Source: Bacteroidales bacterium (GTDB lineage Bacteria > Bacteroidota > Bacteroidia > Bacteroidales > Bacteroidaceae). From it: a stretch of 37,236 bases of DNA. The notes beneath the pieces are model-generated. The model did no database searches. It worked only from the letters and a program-made list of their open reading frames with translations, and was not told the DNA's origin. Position 1 is the first letter of the stretch, and every line of letters begins with the position of its first letter. The stretch covers positions 1 to 37,236 of the forward strand of contig SFJN01000015.1 in NCBI GenBank assembly GCA_004555055.1, written 5' to 3'. This document shows, piece by piece, positions 23,893 to 33,728 of this stretch. The translations under genes were made by a program, and so were the position numbers.

Positions 23893-25130
23893 TCGAGCGG
23901 AAACGGGGCCTGCAACGAAAGCATATCCCCTATATGGCAGGAGGGGCGTTTCTGCTGGCTATGGTGCTGTGGCTTGTCTTCGGCAACCACCGGAGCACCT
24001 TGCGGGTCAGTGCGGAGGACGTGACCGTAGGAAAGGTGACGAAAGGTGAATTCAAGGACTATGTCCGGCTCAACGGAACGGTCGTCCCCATCCAGGTTGT
24101 CCACATCTCGCCCGAAGAGGGAGGCATCGTCATGGAGAAAGTGGCGGAAGAGGGACAGCAGATAAGGAAGGGCGACGTCATCGTCCGGCTCTCCAACAGC
24201 AGCCTCGACCTGCAGATTCTCAATGCCGAGGCCGAGCTGGCTGAGAAGCAGAACCTGCTGCGCAACACGCAGGTGGCCATGCAGCAGGACCGGCTGAACA
24301 ACGAGACGGAACAGGCATCGGTCGACATGGATGTGCAGCGCAAGCGCAGAGCCTACGAACAGTACAAACGACTGTACGACGAAGGACTTGTGGCCAAGGA
24401 GACGTTCCTGCAGGCCAAGGAGGACTACGAACTGTGGCAGAAGAAGCAGAACCTCATTGGCGAACGGCTGAAGAAGGATGCCCAGTATCGCAACATACAG
24501 ATGGAGCAGATGGAGGACAACCTCGAGAATATGCAGCGCAACGTGCTGCTGGTGCGCCAGCGCAAGGGAAAGCTTGAGGTGCGCTCCACGATAGACGGCG
24601 AACTGGGACTGCTCGACGTGGCTCTGGGGCAGAGTATCACCGCCGGACAGACGATAGGACAGGTGAACGACCTCAGCGACTTCAAGATTGAAGCGCAGAT
24701 AGACGAGCACTACATCGACCGCGTGAAGGTGGGGCTGTCCGCCGCTTTCGAGCGCGACGGCAAGACGTACACCCTGACGGTACGGAAGGTATATCCGGAG
24801 GTCAGACAGGGAAAGTTCCGCACCGACCTGACATTCACCGGCACCCGTCCCGCCCAGATCCGTTCCGGACAGACCTGCAACCTCAACCTCGAACTGGGAC
24901 GCCCGGCGCAGGCCGTCCTCATCCCCAAAGGCACCTTCTTCCAGACCACAGGAGGCAACTGGATATTCGTTCTCGACAAGTCCGGCACCAAGGCATACCG
25001 ACGCCACATCCGCATCGGCCGTCAGAACCCTCAGTACTACGAGGTGGACGAAGGTCTGGAACCGGGCGAACGCGTCATCACCAGTGGCTACGAGGCGTTC
25101 GAGGACAATGAGATATTGAAACTGGAATAA
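23880..25130 (+). CDS. HlyD-family periplasmic adaptor
   Basis: 416 residues. Membrane anchor about 18-35 (PYMAGGAFLLAMVLWLVFG), lipoyl-like half motif with GGIVMEKVAEEGQQIRKGDVI, a long coiled coil (about 100-215, rich in Glu, Gln, Leu, Arg), then the second lipoyl half and beta-barrel (STIDGELGLLDVALGQSITAG). The late RSGQTCNLNLELGRPAQAVLIPKGTFF is typical of MFP adaptors that link an inner membrane ABC permease to TolC. It overlaps tolC by 13 bp, so the two are coupled. The permease and ATPase follow after 609 bp, which is a long gap for one operon. Confidence 0.93.
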   Translation: MDRIIERKRGLQRKHIPYMAGGAFLLAMVLWLVFGNHRSTLRVSAEDVTVGKVTKGEFKDYVRLNGTVVPIQVVHISPEEGGIVMEKVAEEGQQIRKGDVIVRLSNSSLDLQILNAEAELAEKQNLLRNTQVAMQQDRLNNETEQASVDMDVQRKRRAYEQYKRLYDEGLVAKETFLQAKEDYELWQKKQNLIGERLKKDAQYRNIQMEQMEDNLENMQRNVLLVRQRKGKLEVRSTIDGELGLLDVALGQSITAGQTIGQVNDLSDFKIEAQIDEHYIDRVKVGLSAAFERDGKTYTLTVRKVYPEVRQGKFRTDLTFTGTRPAQIRSGQTCNLNLELGRPAQAVLIPKGTFFQTTGGNWIFVLDKSGTKAYRRHIRIGRQNPQYYEVDEGLEPGERVITSGYEAFEDNEILKLE

Positions 25131-25739
25131 AGAACGGAGGGGAAGAGTGGGAGAAAAATATTGCACACTCCTCCCGGAATCACCCTTTTCCGCCCCCTCA
25201 AACGTCCGCCAAGAAGGCTCTAAACCTTCAAAAATTTTGACAAGGCACCGTGTCCCTTCTAGAGCGAAATTTGGCTGGTTTTTACGCATTTTGCCATCCA
25301 TGGGTATCAATTGCTTCGATTCGACACATGCAGAATGCGGCCGGATTCATCGGATTTTGCGGCAAAATCTCCTAAAAGAGCAAAAAAAACATGCAAAACG
25401 ACCCGTTTTGGGCCCAAAAACATCGGACTTTTTGGGCATAAACATCCGTACTTTCCCATCAAAACCTCCGTACTTTGTGGCAAAGAAGTCCGATGTTTTC
25501 GGTTTTCCGGCCGAAAAACGCGCGGAAACCCCTTTCTCCCGATTTTGCAATATTTCAGGCCGAGGCAAGGCTTGGTGGCTTCCGAGGCCCTTCTCAGCCC
25601 ATTAACGATGGGGGTCGGCGGCCCTGAAGGCCACAGAAAACAGCCTACGGAAAATATTGCACACTCACTCTCTCATCCCCCCCCCGAGTCCAAGCTACGG
25701 AAACAGGGCATCCCCCCAAACCAAAAAGACAAACAAGAC
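25131..25739. other. Long intergenic region with palindromes and direct repeats
   Basis: No supported gene. The 16-nt AAAATATTGCACACTC occurs at 25155-25170 and 25651-25666. Between them are GATTTTGCGGCAAAATC (25353-25369), a 14-bp perfect palindrome TTTTGGGCCCAAAA (25406-25419), and a 14-bp inverted repeat (AAAACATCGGACTT 25417-25430, AAGTCCGATGTTTT 25486-25499). No TAnnTTTG box is visible in front of the permease. Confidence 0.6.
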
Positions 25740-28079
25740 ATGAAAAGCTTTTTCACATTCCTGTCAAGAAACAAACTCTATGCTACTATCGAGGCATTGG
25801 GATTAGCACTTGCATTCGGATTCATCATCATTCTTGCAGCATATGCAAGGACTGCTTTCAGCGTAGGCACCCGACAGCCGCTTTCCCAGCGGCTCTATGC
25901 CATAGGGACAGCAGACAGCTTTGGCATGACACTCGGCACGGCAGAGGAATTCTTCCCCTCTGTTCCGGAAATCGAGGCGTGGACAAGGATTGCCGACAAC
26001 GGCGACATGGACATCACCATCGGCGACGAATACTATGCGGTGAAAGCTGCTGCCGTTGACACGAACTTCCTCCAACTGTTCGACTATCGCCTTACGGGTT
26101 GCAGCAAGGACAGGATATTGGCATCGGCCGACCAGGCAATCATCTCGGAAAGCTTTGCCCATAAGGCGTTTGCAGGAGAAAACCCCGTGGGACGTATCCT
26201 CACAGAGGGAGACCGGCACTTTGTCGTCTGTGGAGTGATAGAGGACTTCGGAGCATATGATGTGTTCAACCATTGCGACGTCTTGTTGAGCATGAAAGTG
26301 ATGGAAGGTACGATGCAAAGGATGAATCAGTTCGGCTCTGTGCAAACCTTTGTTACCCTTGCCGATGGGGCGTCCCCCGACAGCGTCGCCCTGAAACTCC
26401 TTGACAAGTATTGCGCATATTGGGGGGATAGTTACCAACGCGATGCATCCAATGGCGGCTTTCTCTATGGTTCGTCGCTCACCCGCCTGGACCATATCTA
26501 TTTCAGCGGAAAGGAGACGTACGATATCTTCAAGGCCGGCGACAGGAAGACCGTGGAGAATCTGCTCCTCGTAGCACTCGCACTGCTCGTCTCGGCCATC
26601 TTCAACTATATCAACCTCACCGTTGCACAAGCCGGAAAGAGGGCAAAGGAAATGGCTACGCGACGGCTGCTGGGCGAATCGCAGCGGGGCATTCTCTGTC
26701 GGTATATCAGCGAATCGTTTGTCTTCACGTTGGCATGCTTTGCGCTCGGATGCGGCATTGCCTGCTGTCTGAGACCCTTGATGAACGAGCTGCTGACGAC
26801 AGACATCCCGCTGCACGGAGACGGGACTGCCGTTGCCTTTGCGCTGGTGCTCGTCGGCATGGTCTCGTTGGTTTCCGGACTGCTGCCTGCCATGCTCTCC
26901 TTACGGTTCAAGCCCATCGATGTGGTAAAGGGAAACTTCCGTTTCCGTAGCAAGATGCTTTTCAGCAGGGTCTTCATTGTTTGCCAGAATCTGGTGAGCA
27001 CGATTTTGATTGCGTTGGCATTGACCATGGTCCTCCAGATGCGGCACCTTGCCCACCTGCCATGCGGATACCACACGGACGATATCATCGAACTGTACAC
27101 CTATACCTTGGGATACCCGTCAATGGATGCTCCCAATGAACTTGCCAAACGGCTCAGAGCCCTGCCCTGCGTGGAGGACATCGGGATGAGCATAAACCCG
27201 CCTTCCAGATGTTCGGACAACGGGCTCTACGATGAACAGGGAAAAATGTCGTGGTTATCCTTGTCTTCCCTCGACTCGGTAAGTTTCAGGATGCTGGGGT
27301 TCAAGGTGGTCCGGCAGTACTCCGCTCCCCTCGACGGAACCTGCTGGCTGACGGAAGAGGCACAGAAACGGTATGGCATCACCGAGAAGAACCGCGACGT
27401 GGGGCGGTTGGGCGATGGCAGACCGCAATATCAATGTTGCGGCATCATAGCCGATTACAGGTCGAAGGACGCGCTCAGAAAACCGATGGACGATTCGCAC
27501 AATGCCGTGATGAACAGAAACGACCTGTGTGCAAGCCTGCTCATAAAGGTCACCGGCGACCGGAAGGAGGCCTCAGAAAAAGTCGCCGACGTTTGGCGGA
27601 AGGTGGCGAAAACCTACTTGGGCGTTCCAAAAGAGCCGGAGATGCACTATCTCGACGAGTTTCTCAGCAGTTCTCTCACCGGAGAACGCCACACGATGAC
27701 GCTTGTATGCCTGTTCATGTGGCTCTCTATCCTCATTTCGGCCCTCGGACTCTTTGCCATGTCCATCTGTTACGCCGATGGGCAGAAGAAGTCCATTGCC
27801 CTGCATAAGATAGCAGGAGCGGAAACCCACCAGGCTGTGCTGAAACTGTCCCGGCCCTTCGTGGCGGCCTCACTCACGGCCATAGCGCTTGCTACCCCCA
27901 TAAGCCTACGGTTGATGCAGCACTACCTCGAAGGTTTCTACAACAGGATACCCTTCCCCTGGTGGGTGCTTGTTGCCGTTGCCGCAATTTCCTTTGCCAT
28001 AAGCGTACTCAGCATTTTGGGCCAAACCCTCAAGGCGGCATGGGCAAATCCGACAGAAAGTATTAAGGGGTGTCTATAA
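25740..28079 (+). CDS. FtsX-like ABC permease (first)
   Basis: 779 residues. Start ATG at 25740 (MKSFFTFLSRNKLYATIEALGLALAFG), because the upstream frame to 25311 carries no membrane or signal sequence. It has the MacB-type doubled plan: an N-terminal helix, a periplasmic domain (about 40-270), three helices (about 278-400), a second N-terminal helix (about 415-440), a second periplasmic domain and a final helical group. The closing ANPTESIKGCL matches the conserved Asn-Pro-x-Glu-Ser end of such permeases. It probably pairs with the ATPase at 28180 and the second permease. Whether it shares the tolC transcript depends on read-through across the preceding 609 bp. Confidence 0.9.
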   Translation: MKSFFTFLSRNKLYATIEALGLALAFGFIIILAAYARTAFSVGTRQPLSQRLYAIGTADSFGMTLGTAEEFFPSVPEIEAWTRIADNGDMDITIGDEYYAVKAAAVDTNFLQLFDYRLTGCSKDRILASADQAIISESFAHKAFAGENPVGRILTEGDRHFVVCGVIEDFGAYDVFNHCDVLLSMKVMEGTMQRMNQFGSVQTFVTLADGASPDSVALKLLDKYCAYWGDSYQRDASNGGFLYGSSLTRLDHIYFSGKETYDIFKAGDRKTVENLLLVALALLVSAIFNYINLTVAQAGKRAKEMATRRLLGESQRGILCRYISESFVFTLACFALGCGIACCLRPLMNELLTTDIPLHGDGTAVAFALVLVGMVSLVSGLLPAMLSLRFKPIDVVKGNFRFRSKMLFSRVFIVCQNLVSTILIALALTMVLQMRHLAHLPCGYHTDDIIELYTYTLGYPSMDAPNELAKRLRALPCVEDIGMSINPPSRCSDNGLYDEQGKMSWLSLSSLDSVSFRMLGFKVVRQYSAPLDGTCWLTEEAQKRYGITEKNRDVGRLGDGRPQYQCCGIIADYRSKDALRKPMDDSHNAVMNRNDLCASLLIKVTGDRKEASEKVADVWRKVAKTYLGVPKEPEMHYLDEFLSSSLTGERHTMTLVCLFMWLSILISALGLFAMSICYADGQKKSIALHKIAGAETHQAVLKLSRPFVAASLTAIALATPISLRLMQHYLEGFYNRIPFPWWVLVAVAAISFAISVLSILGQTLKAAWANPTESIKGCL

Positions 28080-28150
28080 ATTCTCACCGTAAAAGACAAC
28101 AGCATATCATATGTTACGTTTGACAAGATAATTGATAGAACACCCCTTAA
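28063..28150. repeat. Inverted repeat spanning the permease stop and the ATPase start
   Basis: TTAAGGGGTGT (28063-28073) and ACACCCCTTAA (28140-28150) are perfectly complementary; with one bulged base the pairing extends to about 16 bp. The left arm lies in the last codons of the permease gene and the right arm 30 bp before the ATPase ATG. Confidence 0.75.
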
Positions 28151-28179
28151 ATTCCGAATTAACCAGTAAGACATTCAAT

Positions 28180-28854
28180 ATGATCAAGATTGAAAACCTC
28201 ACTAAGGTGTTCCGCACAGAGAATGTGGAGACCACGGCACTGAACGGTGTAAGCATGGAAATCAAGGAGGGCGAGTTTGTAGCCATCATGGGGCCTTCGG
28301 GCTGCGGCAAGTCTACGCTGCTGAACATCCTCGGACTGCTGGACAATCCCGACAGCGGCAACTACTACCTTGACGGGGAAGAGGTGGGGCACCTCAAGGA
28401 GAGCGCCCGTACACGTTACCGCAAGGGACGCATCGGATTCGTGTTCCAAAGTTTCAACCTCATCGACGAGCTGACCGTGGAGGAGAACATCGACCTCCAG
28501 CTAAAGTACCTCAAGGTGCCCAAGGCCGAGCGCAAGCAACGTGTGCTCGACATCCTGCGCAAGGTGAACCTCTCGCAGCGTGCCACTCACTATCCGCAGC
28601 AACTCTCCGGCGGACAGCAGCAGCGCGTGGCCATTGCACGTGCCGTGGTGGGCAAGCCCAAACTTATCCTTGCCGACGAACCGACGGGAAACCTCGACTC
28701 AAAGAACGGTCTGGAAGTCATGGAACTCCTCTCGCAGCTCAATGCCGAGGGCACAACCATCGTCATGGTTACCCACAGCCAGCACGATGCAGCATATGCC
28801 CATCGCACCGTCAACCTGTACGACGGCGAGATAGTTGAACACGCCATCCTCTGA
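28180..28854 (+). CDS. ABC transporter ATPase (MacB/LolD type)
   Basis: 224 residues. Walker A GPSGCGKST (38-46), Q-loop VFQ (88-90), signature LSGGQ (142-146), Walker B LILADEP (162-168, Asp166 and Glu167), and switch His199 are all intact, so the protein should be active. The RENVET/TALNGVSMEIKEGEF start is typical of LolD/MacB ATPases that serve FtsX-type permeases. The ATG at 28180 is chosen because the frame upstream (28132) would add 16 residues with no family match. The second permease starts 9 bp downstream. Confidence 0.95.
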   Translation: MIKIENLTKVFRTENVETTALNGVSMEIKEGEFVAIMGPSGCGKSTLLNILGLLDNPDSGNYYLDGEEVGHLKESARTRYRKGRIGFVFQSFNLIDELTVEENIDLQLKYLKVPKAERKQRVLDILRKVNLSQRATHYPQQLSGGQQQRVAIARAVVGKPKLILADEPTGNLDSKNGLEVMELLSQLNAEGTTIVMVTHSQHDAAYAHRTVNLYDGEIVEHAIL

Positions 28855-28863
28855 TTTCCCCAC

Positions 28864-31223
28864 ATGAAAACGCTACTCCATCTTTTCACCCGCTACAGAC
28901 TGGCATCGTCGTTCAATCTCTTCGGGCTCATCCTCGCCCTCGCCGGCTGTTACGTCCTGCTCACCCAAATCAAGTTCATCGGCAGCTTCAACCATGGCAT
29001 AAAGGACTATGAGAACATACACCGTGTCTACATATACGGAATCATGGAAGAGGGTACCTGGAACAGCACATGCAGCCGTCTGCTGGCAGACAACCTTCAG
29101 AATTGTCCGCTGGTGGAAAGTGCCGGTTATATGCGCAGTACCGAAGAGGTCCGCTTCGACAAGAACGGCAGCGAAGTGATTTCCCCTGCCTTTATGATGA
29201 GCGATGACATGCTCACAACCATCAACGCGGAGCTGGTCGACGGCACGTTGGACGAAGCCAAGCTACAGACGGGGGCGTCATCATCCCTGCATCCCTGGCC
29301 GAAACGTATTTTGGCACCGCCATGGTAGCAGGCAAAACGATGAGGATGGCCGGAGGTGAAGAAAGGACCGTTACGGGCGTATACAAAGACTTCCCCAAGA
29401 ACTGCAACTTTACGAATGCCGTCTATATGTCATTGGGCGACGAGAACAAGGACAACGGCACCAATTTCAATTACACGGCATACATACGCACGAAGAGCAA
29501 CGCGAATGCCGGCGAAATGGACGCCACACTAAAGAAAATACTAAGCGATGTATGGACGGAGTATGGTGTAAGTTCGAATGATATAAAGGAGTATCTTGGC
29601 AGAATACGGTTCTCGGCACTTCCATTGGACAAGACCTTTATGGACGGACACGACCCCGAGACCGACCGGGGCAACAGGACGGTGTACTGCATACTGCAAC
29701 TGGCCGTCGTGCTGTTGCTGCTTGTCGCCCTCATCAACTTTGCCAACTTCTCCATGTCACAGGCTCCTGTCCGTCTGCGCAGCATCAACACCCGCAAAGT
29801 GATGGGCGAGAGCAACCTTCGGCTACGGCTGCAACTCATGGGCGAGGGCGTCGTCGTATGCCTCTGTGCCCTTGTCCTGTCGCTGCTGTGGGCGGCCTGC
29901 ATAGGCAGGTGGGAGTACATCGGCGAATATACCTTCGGCTCCATTGCCGTTTCCGACCATCCGGACATCGCGCTTCTGCTGACTGCCGTAAGCATCGTTG
30001 TGGGCATCTGCGCTACAGCGTACAGCGCACACTACGCCACATCCTTCCAACCCGCTATGGTGTTGAAGGGCAACTACGGGCTGAATCCGGGTGGACGCCG
30101 CCTGCGCCGGCTCCTTGTAGGCCTGCAACTTGTCGTCGCATTTGTGATGGTCATCTTTGTCGGCATTGTCTATTGCCAACGCAGCTACATCTACCACTCG
30201 GACTATGGCTACGACAAAGACAACATCCTGACGGCCGACCTTACGGCATTGCCGCAGGAGCAATACGCAGCTTTGCGCAGCGAACTGGAGAAGGTCAACG
30301 GAGTGGAGAGCGCATCCTTCTCCTTCGAGATTCTCGGTGCCAACGACACGCACATGAAGTGGGCACGGAATAACAACGGTGCGCCATACCAATTTGTGGC
30401 ATGGCCCGTAGACTGGAAGTTCCTGCGCACCATGGGCATTGGCATCATCGAAGGGCGCGACTTCAAGGAAACGGACGGCGATGTGTGCATCATCAACGAG
30501 GCTTTTAAGCGGAAGTGCCCGGACATCATCGAATTGGGCAAACCGCTCGACGGCGGCGAACTGCCTATATTGGGGGTGTGCAGGAACTTTCGCGCCAGCA
30601 CCGTCCGTACAGACTGCAACACGGAGCCCCTTGCCTTCATCATTTTCGGAGAGCGAAATGCCGGATGGGGCAACCAGACGAGAATCCTTTACGTCCGCAC
30701 GGCACCCCACGCGGACAGGAAAACAATGAGGACAGAGGTAAGCCGGACGCTTGAAACGTTCTACGACGGCCAGGCCACAACACCCGAGGTAAAGTGCTAC
30801 GACGACATTCTGGAACAGACCTACAAGGACGAGATGCGTTTTATGGCGCAGACGGCGGTCAGTACCCTCCTTGCATTCCTCATCACCGTCATCGGCGTCT
30901 TCTGCCTCACACTGTTCGAGACGGAGTACCGCCGCAAGGAGATTGCCATACGCAGGGTGATGGGCAGCAGTGTGAGCGAGGTGTTGTCGCTCTTCGCCAT
31001 GCGCTATGCCGTGCCGCTCATCATCGCATTCCTTATAGCAGCCCCCATTGGCTACGGCATCAGCCTGCAGTGGCTGCAGCAATTTGCAGCACACGCCCCC
31101 ATTCATTGGTGGATATTCCCCATGGCTTTCGGCATCGTCAGCACAGTCGTTCTCCTTACCGTCATCGTACAATGCTGGCGGGTGGCAACGACGAATCCCG
31201 TGGAAAGCATCCGGACGGAATAG
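28864..31223 (+). pseudogene. FtsX-like ABC permease (second), broken by a frameshift
   Basis: Two ORFs make up one gene: 28864-29328 (154 residues) in one frame and the remaining 633 residues (frame from 29322) in the -1 frame. Translation of the second frame upstream of 29322 reads GVIIPASLAETYFGTAMVAG, which joins exactly onto the first half at LQTG. The break is at a run of five G (29271-29275); six would restore one protein of about 786 residues, close to the 779 of its neighbour. The protein has the same MacB-type plan with periplasmic domain and a final TTNPVESIRTE. Either the gene is off (pseudogene or phase-variable) or the base count in the G run is a sequence error. All helices and motifs are otherwise preserved. 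Confidence 0.88.
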
Positions 31224-31289
31224 TCCATTCCCCCTTGACGGATGGTCCCCCCACACACATTCCCCTGAATCCTCTTGACTGCAATACCG

Positions 31290-31330
31290 AAAAATCCGTC
31301 ACCTACAACAAATGTAAGTGACGGATTTTT
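31290..31330. terminator. Bidirectional terminator after the export operon
   Basis: AAAAATCCGTCAC (31290-31302) pairs with GTGACGGATTTTT (31318-31330), with TACA/TGTA above the mismatch. The genes on both sides converge here. Confidence 0.9.
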
Positions 31331-31352
31331 CGTTTTTATCTGCCCGGAGCTC

Positions 31353-32105
31353 TTACGGACGCAGCACCTTACGGTCGCCGCTGATGACGATGCCGCGCTG
31401 ACGATCATTGGCACACTGGCCATGGAGGTTATAGACAGGAGCCTGCTTTGCGGAATGCTCCACGCTGTGGATGCCCACAGCCTCACCGTTGTCGGAAAGA
31501 CGGATGTTGTTGAACATGTTGCCGCTGTATTCTGTGTCGGAGCCGAACTCCGTCACCAAACGTACGGCAAGGTAGTAAGTTCCGTCCTCACCGACCTCAA
31601 AGGTAAACGATTTTTCGGGCGTGGCAGCCTCGTCGCTGAAGGAGTTCATCTCGCTGCGTGCCACCACCTGGTCGTGTACCTTCTGCATCTCGGCATCCGT
31701 AGCAGCGGCCTTGCAGAGCCAGAATTCGTGATGGGTATCGAGCTGGTCGTAGCGGTTGTTAATCACACAATAGTCGCACAGATACTGCGTGCCGCCCTTC
31801 AGCTCCACGGCAGGCAGGAAACACCAGTCGTCGGCCACGGTACCCTTTTCAGGCTGTACGCCCATGTTGTAGTTCAGCGCACGCTTGGAAGTGCTGCTGT
31901 TGTAGGCCCAAATGTTGAAGTCGAAAGTGTTGCACACCATCACACAATTGTTGAAGTCGGCCTGGCCCTGCTGTTTGTCGGCCGAGGCATCGTCGCCCTT
32001 CGGGAACCAGCATGCCACCACATCGCCCTTGTCGGCCATCATCTGAAGGGGGAAAGCCATGCACAGCAGAGCGAACACGGCGAGAAGCGTAAAGTTTTTC
32101 TTCAT
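31353..32105 (-). CDS. Secreted protein with T9SS type A-like C-terminus
   Basis: 250 residues from the ATG at 32105 (MKKNFTLLAVFALLCMAFPLQ, cleavage near MMA-D); a second ATG two codons earlier (32111) is equally possible. The body has no recognised catalytic motif; it has paired Cys (CDYCVIN) and beta-rich sequence (FTFEVGEDGTYYLAVRLVTE). The last 40 residues are GIHSVEHSAKQAPVYNLHGQ followed by RGIVISGDRKVLRP, the pattern of the short sorting signal cut by T9SS in Prevotella-type species (VYNLxGQ...KGxYIxxGKK). It is therefore likely exported and attached to the cell surface. The PorT-like gene at the window start supports T9SS in this genome. The gene has its own promoter and stands alone. 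Confidence 0.75.
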   Translation of the reverse strand: MKKNFTLLAVFALLCMAFPLQMMADKGDVVACWFPKGDDASADKQQGQADFNNCVMVCNTFDFNIWAYNSSTSKRALNYNMGVQPEKGTVADDWCFLPAVELKGGTQYLCDYCVINNRYDQLDTHHEFWLCKAAATDAEMQKVHDQVVARSEMNSFSDEAATPEKSFTFEVGEDGTYYLAVRLVTEFGSDTEYSGNMFNNIRLSDNGEAVGIHSVEHSAKQAPVYNLHGQCANDRQRGIVISGDRKVLRP

Positions 32106-32219
32106 AATCATTCGTTTTTTTCTGATATTTTCTGAATTGAATGTGTAGAATTATTGATTATATGCTTGACAGACGGTGTGGGGAATAACCTGTACATCAC
32201 CGTCCGAAACTTCTGTTGG

Positions 32220-32250
32220 CAAAAGTACCACTTTGGACCATCACGGCAAA
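32220..32250 (-). promoter_or_regulatory. Promoter of the T9SS-type secreted protein
   Basis: Minus strand: TTTG (32250-32247), 19 bp, TACTTTTG (32227-32220). Both boxes fit the Bacteroides consensus. The leader is about 100 nt. Confidence 0.7.
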
Positions 32251-32354
32251 GTATTTATGACTACAATATCCCCTTCCGTGTAAATTTTTATCAAAAAGTG
32301 TCAAATATTCCTGCATTTTCACACGAAACGCCTCCCGTATTGGACGAAAAGTCA

Positions 32355-32362
32355 TAAATTTG
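32355..32362 (+). promoter_or_regulatory. Candidate -7 box of the lipoprotein genes
   Basis: TAAATTTG is a perfect TAnnTTTG. I see no -33 TTTG at 19-20 bp. The leader to the ATG at 32505 would be about 135 nt. Confidence 0.5.
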
Positions 32363-32504
32363 TCACCGACAGGACTTGCACATGTCAGAAAACAATGCCA
32401 AGCACATCAAACGAAGGTCGAACAGCCAACGTCACATGTGGCAAGCCTGAAAAACAGAAAAGTATTATCTCACAATTATCCTTACAGTAAAAAAAAGAAA
32501 GAAG

Positions 32505-33695
32505 ATGAAAGGAAAAATCTTTTCCCTGCTTACTATGCTACTCATGTGCATAGTGTCAGCCTGCTCCTCAGACGACTCCGCTGAAGAGCCCGTTGCTTCC
32601 CTGAAACTCGACCTCGCCGTGGAAAACATCACGGAAAATACGGTCGACGTCAGCATCACCGCCGACGACCAGGACCGCACCTACTACGCCGGTATCCTCC
32701 GCGCTGAAGATGTGGCAGAAGGCACCACCGACACCGAACTGGCTGCCACGCTGATGAAAGACCCCAACTTCAGTGCCGGACTACGCAAAGGCAATGCCAC
32801 ATACACCGCCGACGGACTGGTGGACAACACCCTGTATATGCTTGTGGCATTCGGAGTCAACTCGGACGGCACCGCCGACACCATGTACAAACTGGGATTC
32901 ATGACGGTCAAGAAAACTGTGGTGGAGGGAGATAGATTCACCATTTCGCAGGTCACTCCCGGCTATACTTCCGTAAAATTCCACGTGCAGCCAAGCCTGC
33001 TTACACAACAGTGGTACTACTACATTATGGAGCGTGCCAACTACGACGGCTATCTCAGCTCCGAAGGACAGAGCGGCCCCATCACCCACACCTACTATGC
33101 CTGGAACAACTATGGCCGCGACCTGGGACTGAACATCGGTGAATTCCTCCGCACCGTGGCCTACAGCGGTGAGCGCGACGTGGAAGTTCCCGCCCTGCAG
33201 CCCGGAAAGGACTACGTCATCATCGTATCCTATGTCGACCCGATGAACCAGGTTGACCCCACCCAAATCTTCGACTACGAATGCACAGCCACACCCTTCA
33301 CCACCCTGCAGGCCACCAGCGACGCGCCCACAGTGGAATTCCTCGACTACGGCGTCAACGACACGCAGGACGGATACGTGGAACTCTATGCCACCGTACG
33401 CACCTCCACTGCTGTCAACGGCAAGTACTCCTTCTCCTCGCTGGCAAACTGGCTGGCACAGGGCGACATCTTCGCCAACTACGAAACCGACGAAAACATT
33501 GCATACACCATGGCTAACCTCTTCGGACGTATGTTCAGCGACGACATCCAGAACGGACTGACCACTCAGGGCGGATACACCATCACCCAGGTCCTTTCGG
33601 TCGACGACTATGAGGAGAGCAAGCCCATCGTCTTCTCCATCTGGGTTTCCGACGAGCAGGGCAAGCGCACCGCCAAGGCCGTCCGCCTCGACTGA
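32505..33695 (+). CDS. Surface lipoprotein with fibronectin-like repeats
   Basis: 396 residues. Lipobox VSAC with Cys20, followed at once by SSDDSAEE, the acidic pattern of surface export in Bacteroidetes. The body repeats fibronectin type III-like blocks (KLDLAVENITENTVDVSITADD, then TADGLVDNTLYMLVAFGVNSDG and later YTSVKFHVQPSLLTQQWYYYI). No enzyme motif is seen. It is probably an adhesin, binding protein or subunit of a surface complex. It is 33 bp from the next lipoprotein gene of similar build and is probably co-transcribed. Confidence 0.75.
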   Translation: MKGKIFSLLTMLLMCIVSACSSDDSAEEPVASLKLDLAVENITENTVDVSITADDQDRTYYAGILRAEDVAEGTTDTELAATLMKDPNFSAGLRKGNATYTADGLVDNTLYMLVAFGVNSDGTADTMYKLGFMTVKKTVVEGDRFTISQVTPGYTSVKFHVQPSLLTQQWYYYIMERANYDGYLSSEGQSGPITHTYYAWNNYGRDLGLNIGEFLRTVAYSGERDVEVPALQPGKDYVIIVSYVDPMNQVDPTQIFDYECTATPFTTLQATSDAPTVEFLDYGVNDTQDGYVELYATVRTSTAVNGKYSFSSLANWLAQGDIFANYETDENIAYTMANLFGRMFSDDIQNGLTTQGGYTITQVLSVDDYEESKPIVFSIWVSDEQGKRTAKAVRLD

Positions 33696-33728
33696 TGACA
33701 GGGGAATTAATTAATATATGAATAGTAT

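Larger units (their letters stand above)
32112..32504. other. Divergent promoter region
   Basis: 393 bp between two genes transcribed away from each other. It holds the promoter at 32220-32250 (minus) and a -7 box at 32355-32362 (plus). No further gene or RNA is supported. Confidence 0.5.

Noticed and set aside
23862..25310. A 482-codon minus-strand frame
   Set aside because: It is antisense to hlyD, which has clear HlyD motifs.
25311..25739. N-terminal extension of the first permease by 143 codons
   Set aside because: The extension has no signal, helix or family sequence and covers palindromic DNA; the ATG at 25740 begins the first membrane helix.
29823..31256. A 477-codon minus-strand frame
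   Set aside because: It lies opposite the second permease and is rich in residues typical of antisense frames.
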